Made by a program: the position numbers and the translations under genes | The notes under the pieces: generated by a model | The model's input: only the letters and a program-made list of their open reading frames with translations | The model's database searches: none | Told to the model about the DNA's origin: nothing | In this document: in pieces, positions 22,659 through 35,266 of the stretch | Position numbering within the stretch: position 1 is the stretch's first letter | How the letters are laid out: the number at the start of each line of letters is the position of its first letter | Assembly (NCBI GenBank): GCA_025991245.1 | Contig: BQMJ01000063.1 | Location: 109,992 to 173,991, forward strand | From: Galdieria partita | Lineage: Eukaryota; Rhodophyta; Bangiophyceae; Galdieriales; Galdieriaceae | Reading direction: 5' to 3' | Length of the DNA: 64,000 bases

Positions 22659-24834
22659 TTATACAAAAAACATTTGGCGCCAATATCTTTTCCGCTGGGG
22701 CATTCTTATCGTGTTGGGACCGATTTGGAGGATGACCTTGTCGCGAATGCCTTTGTTTTTTTTTTGTCTTTTACAACATGGGAACAAAGACTTGAACCTA
22801 CAAACTAGAAGCCCTCTCAGATAAAGTTGTGTTTTTGTTTGGATTCCCGAGGGTCTTAGTTTTGTAGAAGGACATTTATGTAATAATTCTCATTGTTCAG
22901 GTTGCATCTACCTTCTAATAAATAGTGCGAGGTTCCTTGGAGGAAGTTCAGTATCACAAACCAGTTGCTTTTGTATGAAATTCGACGTTGAAATACTCAA
23001 CTAGAGAAGAATGCAAATATTTCGTGTTTAGCGTCACACGAAGAAACTTCCATGTATCCATAGATCACCAGTAACTTTAGCAGCTCTCAGAAACTCTCGA
23101 ATCAAGTGCAACAATTTTTTTTTCAAAACTCCTGCACGAGAGTAAAAGCTAAACCTTTAAAATGGAATTCGTCAGCCTACGACTATAAGGCAGCTGGTGG
23201 CTGTGGGGTTACAGGCAACTATTGTTCTTCAGTGAACAGAAATGGACACTGCTTTTTATTCGATGAGATATATATCAAAAGGCTGATATTACTGTCATGC
23301 GACATTATTAGTAACTCAAGTATTCGAAGAATTTTTGACACTTCATTTTCCGTCTGGTTTACGAGTAAGGCCTCACAGCTATCAGGGGTCTACTTAGCAG
23401 ATCTACTTAAATAGATGCGTTAATTTTCCATTAGCGCGAAGTATGTGTGCTTAAGTTTTAATTGTTCGTCATTAACAAATTTTAGAAACGTTTTACCCAC
23501 TGACGCTAAAATGTTCGTGCTGAATATGGTTATGGCAGACAACACACATTTGATCTATGATTCCTTAAACAAAAAGAAACATGCGCGGTATACATTTAAA
23601 GTTCATCTATGACATTTTACTTTCATTTATATACTTCAAGATTCCATGTAAGTTGAGGCTGCACGGTAGAGATCCTCTTGTAACCCTTTCTCTCATCCAT
23701 TCTTGTCCTCTAACCTTATGCAGAGGATATGTTCGAGCTCAACATACCAAAACAACTATATGTGTTAAGCAACTTGACTATCTACATTGATGAATTTTTA
23801 AAACTGCTTCTCTACGGAAATCATTTGTTCAACAACATTCAAAATCGGATCTTAATCAGAAGCTAGTGAATGACTTGACAGAGAAGCAAATCCCTTTGAG
23901 CATATATAAGCTCTTGCCGAACACAAGTATACTATATTTTAGAAAACTGAAGAATTCGATATGTGCAAAGTCAAGAATGGAGCCGAAATTTCTCTTGCAA
24001 CAGACAAAGATTCCTGTAGCAGCTGTCAGAATAGCCATTCAACGGAGGTACAAATGCCAACCTTCCAGTATCCTTTAATAGAAATTGCAGATATCGTCAT
24101 CATCGTGCAATCTATTTCACATTTTTGTGAACAAAAGGGATAATGCTCAAATTGGCATCGTAGACTGTCTACATAAAGTTCATGTCAGCAAAAAAGTATG
24201 CTTTTCATTTGGCATAATTAAGGAAAGACAGTTTAAAGCAGTAATTACTGCAGCATCAATCTGCACTAAAACTCAAACTGCAAATAAAGATAACGTTATA
24301 ACAATTTACCCACCAAAAGTGCAATTTAAGAAGCATTCAACTTCAATAACTAGCATCTGGCAACATGAAGTTTTCTTTCTTGATACAATTGAACAAAAGA
24401 GTCTTCCAATATAGGGATATATCAGAAATCGACATCTTCTTCTACTTCATGCAGCTTCGGTGCGATTTTCTGAATGGACGTAAGCTGATAATATCTAGTC
24501 AGAAACTAGTAACCTGCAAAATGGCAATGCTCGTGTCTAACTGATTGCATCGCTCATATAGATGTTGTAAGATAATCTCGGTTAGTCAATTCAGATAAAT
24601 TATTTGCATTTTCCAAGAGAGATACAACATTTCCATATAATCAAAACATTAACTTGACTACAAGGTCGACGGATAGACTCCTCAACAGAACCACAGCGTT
24701 CGTCGTGTTCTAGTAACAGCACTTTGAGAACGTAAGCAAACAGATGTTGGATCAGCTATGTCCCACGAGCCAATTGGATTCAAAGCTGTATTGTAATTCC
24801 GAATTCATCGTTTCCTGCTGCCTTAAGAAAGGAA
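22659..24834. other. Gene-poor region of about 2.2 kb
   Basis: No open frame here has recognisable motifs on either strand; the longest (about 100 codons) look like chance openings in AT-rich sequence. A T-rich tract sits near 22747-22758 and another near 23113. It could hold a decayed gene I cannot recognise. Confidence 0.35.
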
Positions 24835-25857
24835 CTACGAGCCAGATGTCGTCTCTGATTTTGTCTCCGACACTACGAAAACATTGGATAATTCTGACGT
24901 AACAATCGAAATACGTTCAGAAATATCTTCCATTGAAAATGAAAGCAATAAATGCTGCAAAATTCTGATCTTTTCCAAAGGTATATTTGGTTCAACTTCT
25001 ATTCGAAACAACGGATATTCATTTGAACTTGTAAAACTTCCATGTGAACAATGTGGGCATTCCAAAGAAAGCTCACTACAAAGGTCCTCTTCGATAGATA
25101 CATTCCAAATTCTTGTATCTCCTTTCACAGAAAATGTCAAAGCTGCACCTAAAGCATACTCGTCTGTTTTCACAGGGTTATTCTCGCACATGGCTATGTC
25201 CTGCTTCTTTAATTTTAGTCTAAACTGAATGTTTTCAAGTAGGAGTGTTGTTTGCGAAATTGATATTTTGCGAATGCTGTACAAAGTGTTTGCCAAAACG
25301 TACACTGAACACTGACGTTTCTGAATGGGGATAAACAAACAAAACTGAGACCTCTGTAGATGTTTGCATAGCCAGTAACTGTTAAAACGGTTCAAAAGAG
25401 TTTCCAACTCCCACGCTTGGTATTCAGTCTGCAAAGTTCTAGTGACCATGCCTGCTATTCGGGGTCCATACATTTCCTCTACTTGTAAAGAGCAAAGCAT
25501 CTTCCAAGGAGGCTGGAGTTTCAGCGACTCTAGAACCGAACTGTTGCTCAAGAGAATCAACTCCCTTATTTTGGACTCGAACTTGTTCCTCTGTATTCTC
25601 AAGAATTCCATCTTTCTCAAGGAACCTGAAAGTTTCCTAGTCAAATAATCATTTCTTCTTCGTATGTTTCGAAGTAAACGAGTCAGCGTAACTAAAATAC
25701 CGAGAAACTCAAAAATCTCTTCTCCAAGTTCGACAAGGCTCGTAGAGGATGGTCTCTTCAAGTTAGCCTTTCGACTGCAGCTTTCCCATAATTTCCAACA
25801 ATGAAAACGAGACGTCTTGAAAGCTTTGAATAAAGCTGTAGAGGAACTGTCTTGCAT
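24835..25857 (-). CDS. Unrecognised coiled-coil protein
   Basis: An open frame of 340 codons from the ATG at 25855-25857. I do not recognise the family. The N-terminal third is helical with heptads (EEIFEFLGILVTLTRLLRNI; LRKMEFLRIQRNKFESKI). The middle and C-terminus are mixed, with a CxxC pair (ECPHCSHG) that may bind metal. A further exon may lie upstream at about 25930-26023 on the same strand, where an ATG begins a stretch with NCQICNDFRRES, another CxxC; a GTGGAC donor and a CAG acceptor exist but I could not join them with certainty. An ATG14/UVRAG-type autophagy protein was considered and not supported by the C-terminal part. Confidence 0.6.
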   Translation of the reverse strand: MQDSSSTALFKAFKTSRFHCWKLWESCSRKANLKRPSSTSLVELGEEIFEFLGILVTLTRLLRNIRRRNDYLTRKLSGSLRKMEFLRIQRNKFESKIRELILLSNSSVLESLKLQPPWKMLCSLQVEEMYGPRIAGMVTRTLQTEYQAWELETLLNRFNSYWLCKHLQRSQFCLFIPIQKRQCSVYVLANTLYSIRKISISQTTLLLENIQFRLKLKKQDIAMCENNPVKTDEYALGAALTFSVKGDTRIWNVSIEEDLCSELSLECPHCSHGSFTSSNEYPLFRIEVEPNIPLEKIRILQHLLLSFSMEDISERISIVTSELSNVFVVSETKSETTSGS

Positions 25858-26047
25858 TATTTCTGTAGGAATCAAAGTTCTTTTGGGGACAACAGAGATC
25901 GAAGTGCTTGTAGCTCTGCAATATGCAACTTGCGCAGAGGATAATCAAATAAATACTTGATAGTCCACCGAGAAAGGATTCTCTTCTGAAATCATTGCAA
26001 ATTTGACAATTCCTTGTTCTCATTGTTACCATTTTTGATACTACCAT

Positions 26048-26818
26048 CTCAATTTTCCAAAGTGAACTCCTTCATAAGCACAAGGAAACAAGAATTTCTG
26101 AAGTTTTCAAGGAGAAGTTAGAGCCATATTATCATATAAATTCAGAAGTCTCACAAGGTTCCCATTACTGGTATTCCAATGTGTTCGCTTTCGTCCATCA
26201 ATCAAATGAATATTTGAATCCGTAGAGTTGTAATAACTGCTAGAAGTGTTGCCTCTGTTTTGGACAGTAAAGATTTCTACTTCACGGAGGAGATTATAAA
26301 ATGGAACTTTCCAGTTAGCAATAATAGAGATACAAAAGATAAACTCATTAACTAGAGAGACTTTTTGTCTTAACTTAGCTGGCTTTTATCTAGCGACTAT
26401 TTAACAACCACATGTTTCAATTTGTCCAAAGTTTCTTTTTCTGGGTCTCATTGACTGTTCCACATCACCTTGACGTGAAGCAAGTTCAAGATTGTGAAAG
26501 GTAGATAGAGACGTTCTAACAATTCAGTACAAAGACATTGGGTCCAGAAACGCCTAAGAAAGCTTTGCGCTCATAATAAAATGTTTGCAATTGAAATGCT
26601 ATAAGATTTTGGAAGATGTCAACATCCCTTGTTCATAAACATTAATGGGAAACTTTTCGGTTTGACCAACATCCATTCTCCAAATTGTTCTACTTTTCGA
26701 TTCTTATAATCTACGTTTATTAATTGTCTCGATTGTTTCCATATCTGAGACATGAGAGTTTCGACAAAATGAAAGGTTTACCATGATAGCTTCATATTCC
26801 CATTCGGTTTGGCCGGCG
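26048..26818. other. Intergenic region before the NTPase cluster
   Basis: About 770 AT-rich bases with no supported gene. It marks the change from single-copy housekeeping genes on the left to the duplicated NTPase/nuclease-like family on the right. It shows no obvious similarity to the 5' flank of copy B. Confidence 0.35.
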
Positions 26819-28894
26819 ATGACATCTTCAGTTGAAAAGTGGGAGACAACCGACGACGCGTTGGAGCCTGTTGTTGTCGACCGCGAAAAGGACGTGTTGC
26901 TTGTGACAATAAGACTATTTTAGCTTCTTGATAACCGAAGGCAGAGGGTTGAAGCAACTGGCCTCAATTACCGATTGAAGGTCCTATTCGCCCCGCATCT
27001 TTTCGGCTCGGGTAAAACCAAGTTTTGTGAAACTATCTGGAGTTGGTGCAGAGGTTCAATGAAACAACCCTGTCGTCTTTTGCTTCAGACCCTTCCAGCA
27101 GAGATTTTTTGGATAAGTTACTTGATGCTGTTCTCCTTTACGTGGATTAGAGACACCTAGAACCCACTGAACCGAAAGGAAAGAGTCTGAAGTGGGCTGT
27201 TCAGTACCTTTTGTACAAGTCTGCCTGTCTGCTATCGGGTCATTGACAACCAGATCCGGACGAGTGTTTCAAAGTCTTTAAACTTAGGACTGATGTGCTG
27301 ATTGAGAAATTAGTGTTAGTCTTAAACATGAGTAATTTGTTGCTTTTTATGAAGTTAGTGTTCTAGACGAAAGTTACGGCGATTTTAATTTTGAAAGGAG
27401 CCCGGATGGTGAAGTTTTTCCATACAACGACTTTTTTGATATTATTCGTGAGTTGTGTAACGAAGACAATTTATTCGTTATTGTTGTTGGGAAAAGCAAG
27501 TGTTTAAGTATTAAGAATTATGTAGCGTTTGGACCAAGGGGTGTTATTACATTTTATTTCATTATCACCTTTAGGCTCGTACAATCTCATTGAATTCCTT
27601 GAAAAAAGCCATCTCGAAACATCTGTTCAAACTCGAGTTTGTAATATTCTATGTAGTTGTTCGTTTTCAGTAAATGAGTTGGCAGAGGCACTATTGGAAT
27701 CTACCGGTGGAGTCCCTGGTTTGCTTATACGCGCAGTGAATATGCTTTAAATTATGTACAAACAAGAGGACAGTCTTTGATATTGAAAGAAGAATGTTTA
27801 TCATGTATGAATGACGATGGTTTCAGAAGAAATTGCTATGAGCCGTTTGTGGTCCGAACAGTCAATTTGGACGAGGATAGAAGAAGTGTGATTGACGCAC
27901 TTTTGATAATGGAACTGTATCATATACTTTTCAAGGTAAACGACAGATTAAACTCGGGTTCTTATTTATTTCATGTTGTTACTGAAATGGGATTCTATCG
28001 ACATCCTATTCCAAGTGCTGTTTACAAAGGTGTTTATTAGAAATCTCAACAACGCATCATCTTTCTCTTTATTAGAAAAGATACTTTTAGGATCACTTAA
28101 TATGGAGCCAGTTGATTGTTTCTTTTCTTCCAAATGTCGTATATTTGAAGGAATCGTTGCTATATGATTTGATTTGATGCTATCGTCAACAGTACGAAAT
28201 GAGTTTAGGAGTTGTTGGGTAGATTATATGCCATATGGAAAGAAATGAAACTTCCTATCAATGAACCTTCACCTCTTCATTTCATGAGATTGGCTAGTGG
28301 CGGTGAAACAAGGAGTGATTCAAACAAGATTCATGAAACCTTTGGAAGTAATGAATGGAACAAGATTATTCAAGAGTCGGTTTGTTTGACAGAGTCTATA
28401 TTTCACTGGAAGCCAGTTCTCATATTCCTTATGTTATATTCGAATTAGAATCTCCTCTTGAATTTAAAATTCTTATTGTTGGAGTAGCTTGTAATGGTCG
28501 TTGGTAATCGGAAGGAATCGGCTGGTGAGATATTATTGAAGAAGCAGAAAAATTTCTTGTTCCTATTCATAATCAAGTTTTATCCAACGCATTCGAATTT
28601 TATTATTCTATGCGTATTATAGTTGGTACAAAATTAGCACTCAATGTCGCAAGCGAGTTGGGTGATCAGAGTAGTTGATATACGAGTGGAATGTTTATTG
28701 AAAGTGAATCTTTAACAATTCCTTCTCATTGTGAACTTATTATCCCTTGTGAAATTGATGTAGAAATGCTCATTGACAAGGGAATATTGAATGGACTTGA
28801 AAAAGCATTCGCTATTAGTGATCGCCCTCTTTTCGAGAAGTTCGGATTCGAGTTACTTCGAAGAGCCCATGACGGTCTTTTGAGTCGGCAATGA
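26819..28894 (+). pseudogene. Copy A: decayed P-loop NTPase (Crinkler/RHS-like)
   Basis: Colinear with the intact copy B (35267-37372) over its whole length but broken many times. The start ATG at 26819 is present and the Walker A region FAPHLFGSGKT is readable near 26986-27018. An in-frame TAG follows near 26920, and there are several frameshifts and stops (for example after the block near 27240, before the Walker B region near 27355, and TAA/TGA near 28506 and 28528). Later pieces VNELAEALLE and STGGVPGLLIRAVNML (27670-27748) and the C-terminal block ending LRRAHDGLLSRQ (28894) are in three different frames. It and its 3' flank (to about 29565) form a segmental duplicate of 35.27-38.07 kb. 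Confidence 0.88.
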
Positions 28895-29565
28895 AGTTAG
28901 AATTCTTCAATTTCTATTCGATAATTGGCTCATGATGTGAATGAAATATGTTTGAAAACATTTTATAAAACATACTAGTTATATTCCATAATACGGATGA
29001 TTGCCGTTGAAGAGCATCAAAAGTTTACAAGTTGTATAATTGCTCGCATCGTTTTTTGGTTTTTTACTGAGTCTTCAAGCACATATTTTTAAAATGAACT
29101 GATTGTCTACTCCAGTATTACTAGAGGAATACCTTAGTCCTGTTGGAATACTGTTAACTCTATGTTACCAGCAAATATAATACCAGCGACTACATTGTAT
29201 TAACTTTTGAAACTCAGTTTTACTGGTGTATACAGATCGTGTAAAGAACAAGAAAGTCTAGTTGACAACACTAGAATTAACTTGTTATCACATTCTGAGT
29301 TTTCCTTTATTGGACTCATAAAACCATGAAGAACATCTTGAAAGTGATATATAGTTGAATCCAATCTTGAAGACATTCTATGAAATGGTAAACAGAAAAA
29401 CAAAAAGAGCTTAGTTTTTTCTCATGAACCACAAAGACACTAAATTTGTGACAGTACATAAAAAGTTCATATGTAAACAATGAAATTGTACAGTTGCACT
29501 ACTAAACTCGGTTTAGAATTATTCGACAAAATACGATAAAATACTATAAAAATAATGGAAAATTA
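28895..29565. repeat. 3' flank shared by copies A and B (left copy)
   Basis: This non-coding stretch is colinear with 37373-38070: both contain the same ~45-base stretch beginning AAAATGAACTGATTGTCTAC (near 29092 and 37580) and the same AACAGAAAAACAAA tract. It shows that the duplication included about 0.7 kb downstream of the gene. A minus-strand frame is open in both copies (29200-29403; 37565-37903) but has only a TTG start. Confidence 0.8.
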
Positions 29566-30260
29566 GAGAAACGTCATAACAAGGCACTACTTTTGAGGTT
29601 GGAATTTTATCAATATTCCAGGCAAATAGAGTGGAGTTGGTTGCATCAATACCAGGCTCTTCAATGCTTTCAATAGTGATTTGTTTCTTCACTGATTGCC
29701 ACTCATCATACAGTTCCTTTAGCGCCTTCAAGCAATTTTTTTTCAGTAGGCGTTATCGCACTGTGGTACTTTACAATAATCTTACGGACATATAAAAGGA
29801 AAAATGCATGGAAGGATAAACCAGCGAGCATATCGTCACCCTTTGAGTCCGTTTCAGACAACACCAACACGACACACTTGTTCTCGAGAATTGAATCTAA
29901 GTAGTGGGAGTCTGTTCTTTCGTTTTCGCCATAAAGTCTAAAGTAAGCGTATAGAAATAAAACTTTACTCAGCTCCTCTCAGAGAAGGTCAGAGGGTAAC
30001 CTGTCATATATATCCAGAAGCCACGAAAAATTCCTCAATACGAGTTTCCTGGTATCTTCTTTTGTCCATCAAGCGTAATTCCAATCCGACTTCAAAGAGT
30101 TGCTGTGACTGTGAATAAAAGTGTCGCTTCTATTTTGAACAGCGACAATTCTGTGACTGTCCTTGGTTTGATAAAGTTGTCCCCCTTTCTTCTCACAGCA
30201 GAGTACATTTTCTTTGAATTTCCAGTAAATAATAGCAAAAGTACTAACGACAAACACAGT
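29519..30260 (-). pseudogene. Decayed unrecognised gene fragment
   Basis: Reading the minus strand from about 30050, a coherent protein-like text appears in one frame: LVLRNFSWLLDIYDRLPSDLL, an in-frame TGA near 29974, then EELSKVLFLYAYFRLYGEN, ENKCVVLVLSETDSKGDD and SFHAFFLLYVRKIIVKYHSA. It then moves by a frameshift near 29735 into ALKELYDEWQSVKKQITIES. The runs are too long and varied for chance, but I do not recognise the family. It could be a piece of another NTPase-cluster gene. No start codon is convincing. Confidence 0.5.
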
Positions 30261-32572
30261 AAACTAAAAATACGATTCACTCTGCCTCGTCGGGTTGTTC
30301 TGAGTTTCCATTTGACTAAGCAAAATATTTTCATGTGAAAGGGGGAATTAGCTCCATTGTACTTAAGTTGTGCCACATTTTCAAGTACTGTAAAAATATG
30401 CAAGAATCTGTTAGCAAATGTTCGACTTTCCTATTTTAATACAAACTTTGAAAGACTCCAAGCTCTGTTACAAACAACTTGAATTGCTACTTGTAACTCG
30501 GTTAAAAAGATAGAGTCGGATTTCACCTTTGCGTTAGCTTATAACACTATAGGGAACATTCTCAAATAGTGGTGTTATTCCCATTCGAGCAAGCATGACT
30601 GCTTGAATTCCGAAAATCTTACAAACTGTAAATAGAGGTTCACCCACTGCGATCAGCTCCAATTCATGATTATTCACTCAAGTGTTGGTAACTAGCACAA
30701 TCTCAAATATATTGAAACTTAAGTTGTGAATTTACAGGGAATTGACTGAATAAGTTTTCAATTTTGTTATTCTTTAGTATATTTTTCAAAACCGTTGGTT
30801 ATTCTATTCCCTGAAAAGCATATAACCCTTAGTGTCCTTCCTCTTTGGTGAAATTATCCAGCTTATCTTTGTATGCCCCAAAGTTACCATATGACTATGA
30901 AGACCTCTCTGTAGATAAAAAACTAAAGACTGTCGATACTTTGTACATAGTCTTGTCTATTCAAAGTGTTCTTTCATCAACTTGATGCAACTCTATAGTC
31001 TAACATCTTAGAAAGTGACAATGCCAGTATGAGCATCTTTTAAATTAACATTACCTCCTTTGAACACGAGATGATTATGAAAATAATTGGACTGTAAGAG
31101 TTTCGGTTGTTTGTTTATAAATTGTTTTGTAGTAATACTAAACCCTGTCTCATCACTCCTCTTCACAGGGATTGTCCATTTCAAGGAAATTGAATAAAGA
31201 GAATTTTAGAGAACAAGTTTGTAATGAGAGAGACAAGAGAAACCATTTCATAAATTCAAAGACTCTTTCATTTGTGTTTATCGAAATACTAAAATTATTT
31301 GTAGTCTCAAGTTCAAAGAAAAATGCAATTAACGTTCTGTTCATTTCCTATTTGTTAACATGTGAAAATATTTTGGTAGTAATAAAAATATCTAAAGGCA
31401 ACTTTTTCAATGTGTTCACCTTTCATATAACGACGTATATTATAATCTTCAATGCAAAGGATAACTTTGAAGCTACATTAGAAAAAACACGAAAACAACT
31501 AGTTGTATAGCATTTAATCCAGTGCTTAGAGATATTGTCAAAAAGAAAGAACTCTGAACTGCTCTAGTCAAAAGAAGCATAAAAATAGCGTGTATAAGCT
31601 GTAATGAATTCTGTCCGATTATGTAATGAAAGTGAATATCATACTGCTTATTATCACCAATAACGTATGACCCGATAACATATTCGCTGTTAACCGCACT
31701 CCCAACGTAGATTTACAAAGAAGAGTTTAAAAAAAAGAAAAGCAGTTCCAAACAACTTTGCTGCTAGAAATGTATTATGCATCTACCATAACAATGACAA
31801 AATGCTAGCTATCAAACAACTTGTCTAACAGAATGTTTTCGAAATGTTTCAAAGAGTGAAGACTCGAATACTGTTATTTTTATCTTCTCTATGCTCTTTT
31901 TAGTTCCTAGAGTGCGTTGTAGAGTATCTATCTTCGTAATAAGTTAAATTTGGCCTTTCCAGCTTGAAGGATGAAGCAACTTTACTCACAATAATGGATT
32001 GTACTTCATAGCAATCAACTTAATATTAAGCACGAGTAAGTGCTTTAAAATACAATTGTTGTAACATAGAAAGAGAACTCGTAAGCAGCCTCTGTGAAGA
32101 CTTGTGCGAAAGTGCCACTTGTTCTCTACTCAACACTGTCAAACCGTCTTGTGAAATTCAAGCATTTCATTTGGTTGAAGTAGTTGAATTATTCCTATTC
32201 TATGTTTTTGAATTTTATTAAAGAAATTTCTTCTCTTTTAGTTCTCCTGATGTCGAGCTAGAAGCCTTTATTTCATTGTTCTAGTGTTCACTACGGCAGC
32301 ACAGGTTTCGAAAGAACCGCTTGAGTGCAACATTTCAATCGTGATACACCTTTAGAATCACAAGACAACTCAGCTGTCGAAACTATCCTACTTTGAGTAG
32401 AAGATTCGTTATTGGATTGTCTGTCGAATAGGGTTGAGTACTCTTTAACAAAATAGTTTTAGTTCTAAAAGTGGGAAAGAGTACAATGTAAAATACCCTT
32501 TATCCTCACAAACATAACAAAGATTCAAATTTGCTAAAAGTGCTTAATGAATACGCACGACCTCCAATTTGT
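30261..32572. other. AT-rich intergenic region
   Basis: About 2.3 kb without a supported gene. A frame at 31172-31510 (+) is open for 112 codons but is Lys/Asn/Phe/Ile-rich, as expected from composition alone. No RNA gene or repeat was recognised. Confidence 0.35.
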
Positions 32573-33781
32573 TCAAACTCCTTGCAACCCGAGCAAAATT
32601 TTCACAATATTTTCGTCTTTGATTCCAATATGCTTTAAATCTTGAAAGGTGATATATTTCAGAACAGATACCGGAAGATGCGGAAGCTTCGAAATATATG
32701 TCTGGACTCGATTCTCATCGAGTCCCACTTGATGAAGAAGAAATGCATTCCAATCAAATGAAGAACTCATAGAACTTGATATAACAACATTTTCTTCTCC
32801 TCTCGTTTCTTCCATTTGCATCACATTCATATCCATCCTTGGATGAGTATTTCTTCTTTCCATTTTTCCACTATTCCTTTCAGATTCTTCAAATGGAATA
32901 CGTCTCAATAAATCTACAAACGAATTGCTCAACAAATCATAAAGTGGTTCCAGTTGTTCCGACCATCCAGCATTGTCACCAAACACTCTTTCAAGATCTC
33001 TACTAGCCTTGCAACCTAAAAAGGTTCGCAAAGATGTAGTTGAACATACTACAACTTGACAATGAGGAGGTATCCATAACCATTCTTCTCGTATATTCTG
33101 TTGTTGTCTTTCAGAGTTGATAGAACTGTAAACAATATTATTATTATTGTCTTCATAATAAACTCCACTATTCAATATCCAATTCTGATTATTCCTAAAT
33201 TGTTTGGAAACTTCTTCAGTATACTTGTCGCTTACAATCAACTGAATGGCTCTTAAATTATTCTGCATCAATTCAAGCTGTGACGCCACTGGATGTAAAA
33301 ATTTAGCAACTTCTGCCTTAATCATTGAACGTCCAACACCAGAACTTGACAACTGAAAACATTTCAATTCAATGCCTATCAAATATACTCTCTTCTTGGT
33401 GGTTTCAGTCTCCATAGGTGTTTGTTTTGAAAAAGATTCACCTTGAATAACAAGGAAAGAATTGTCTTTCATATCTGTTACTCGAATAAGAACATCAGGT
33501 CCACTGGAGTTTTGTTGAATGGGAACAAATATTCCATCTTTTGATAAATTCTTTTCAAAAAATGGTTTCCAAGCATTGATATTGTAAGTTTCTTCGCTAG
33601 CACTATGGATTCCACTCACTGTCGAACTAAATGCTGGAACATAATTGGGAATAGGGTCCACTTTTAAGCTGTCAATGGTTTTTGTAGATTCTATTGATAT
33701 ATGTTCTACAAAACTATGTCGAAATATACTCAATTCTCCTAGTTTGGAACAGAAACACCATCGAACATAAAGAGTAAACAT
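32573..33781 (-). CDS. Copy D: nuclease-fold protein with SAM-like tail
   Basis: From the first ATG (33779-33781) the frame gives 402 aa without introns; it extends 11 codons upstream from a TTG. It matches the C-terminal portion of copies B and C but lacks the P-loop NTPase half. The nuclease-like core is at about residues 85-145: GPDVLIRVTD, then LIGIELKCFQL, i.e. Asp...Glu-x-Lys as in PD-(D/E)XK enzymes. A helix EVAKFLHPVASQLELM follows. Residues about 343-402 (AFLLHQVGLDENRVQTYISK; ITFQDLKHIGIKDENIVKIL) look like a SAM/helix-hairpin protein-interaction domain, which B and C do not have. It may be a truncated or rearranged family member or a stand-alone nuclease; expression is unknown. Confidence 0.72.
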   Translation of the reverse strand: MFTLYVRWCFCSKLGELSIFRHSFVEHISIESTKTIDSLKVDPIPNYVPAFSSTVSGIHSASEETYNINAWKPFFEKNLSKDGIFVPIQQNSSGPDVLIRVTDMKDNSFLVIQGESFSKQTPMETETTKKRVYLIGIELKCFQLSSSGVGRSMIKAEVAKFLHPVASQLELMQNNLRAIQLIVSDKYTEEVSKQFRNNQNWILNSGVYYEDNNNNIVYSSINSERQQQNIREEWLWIPPHCQVVVCSTTSLRTFLGCKASRDLERVFGDNAGWSEQLEPLYDLLSNSFVDLLRRIPFEESERNSGKMERRNTHPRMDMNVMQMEETRGEENVVISSSMSSSFDWNAFLLHQVGLDENRVQTYISKLPHLPVSVLKYITFQDLKHIGIKDENIVKILLGLQGV

Positions 33782-35266
33782 ATTCGCACATTTGAAACTA
33801 CCACTTGTCGACAAAAACGAAATTCAAATAAAACGAATAGGCGAGAATTTTCGATGGTAACTTTTGGTGTCCTTCAAAACAGTCTTTCGACAGACCAACT
33901 TGAACAATGTTTCTTCAGCTTGGCTAAGAATTGTTTGTCCGTCTTTGTCTTGTTCATGGCTCGAACAGTTCAGATAGCATGTTCTTCAATGCCCAGAACA
34001 TTATTTAGAATGACTCAAAAGTATCAAACATAGTCTCTCTCATTGGAATACAAAATTCAAAAATAATTGCAAAAAAGCATAGGAGAAACAGAAATACTTA
34101 ATTCTTTTATCATACGAGAGAGAGAGTCACTGTCAGAGAACGATTTGAAATCATTTTCTCCACTTTCCTTTCTTATTTCATCCTCTGAAATATCACAAAA
34201 ACTATTCCAATTTTTTTTCACATCTATCAATCAATAATATAATAACGAATACCACTGCACAGTCATACAGTTGTTTGAAGAACCAATGGTGTTCTTCACG
34301 ATGACTAGGAAAAGTAGTTTTAAAACTGACTATTTATTGTACTCCATATTGGCATCAAATACTTTACAGTTTCTTCTGAAAAGAGATCCAAATGAAGAAA
34401 ACTGAACATGGTTTGCAAGGATATAACATCTTCTTGTCTAATCATTATACAATCCGATCTCCTTGCGGAAATAAAAGGTAAAGGCACAGCTAAAAAGCTC
34501 AATAAAACTCCTAAAAAGGAACGACAAACAGTAGACATTCGAGTGACTTTGTCAGGCTTTATCCAATCTCGAAACATCGAAAACTTTCTCAGTTTCAATG
34601 TTCCAAATTTCGTCAATAAACAAATACAAATAAAGTTTCTTTAGGACTTTTAATATTTTTGAAGCCAATCAACTGGAAAAACAAAGTGAAAACTGAGGAA
34701 ATCCAGGGCTATTGGAAATCTATCAAGTGCTTCATTGCCCATCCATTCTAAAAGTGTAGTCTGAAAGCGAATCCTGTGAGGAACTTGGAGAGCATTGAAC
34801 ACTATATATAAAGTCTCGTTTCGTAGAGCATCTAGAGAAATTTTCCTATTTTCTCTCTTATTCCAATCTCAGACAGACCAACCCATTTTCATAAGCTGCA
34901 AACGTTTGGAGGTGTTGGCCAATCGTGCTTTCCACTCCCACGCATTCGGAATGCGTAAGGCCAAGTTGGTTATTCCACACTTGAGAAACCTTTGATGTCC
35001 CAAACACAAGATGCTTAAAAAGCATTCGAATCTTGCAACTTGCGGACTCTCAGTTGACAAGGGAATATTTGATCCTTCTAGTATGAATGCCTTTCAATCA
35101 TTCAATATTGCCATCCATGCCCAAACACAGAAAATGTTTTGTGACGATTATCCTCCATAAAAGACAATCTAATGTTCTATTTGAGTCTATTCTGAATACT
35201 TTTTATGCTAACAAACGAAAGCAACCCAATGAGCACAATTCGCTGCTAATTTTATTTTGGGCGACG
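33782..35266. other. Intergenic region between copies D and B
   Basis: About 1.5 kb between divergent copies D (-) and B (+). No gene is supported. A perfect 8-bp inverted repeat with a one-base gap (ACGCATTC...GAATGCGT) lies at about 34940-34956. Short frames here lack family motifs. Confidence 0.35.

Noticed and set aside
24835-26047. ATG14/UVRAG-type autophagy gene (CxxC plus coiled coil)
   Set aside because: The C-terminal half lacks the conserved Atg14/UVRAG segments I would expect, and the first exon could not be joined.
31172-31510. 112-codon plus-strand frame
   Set aside because: Lys/Asn/Phe/Ile-rich composition expected from AT-rich DNA, no motif, no conservation seen.
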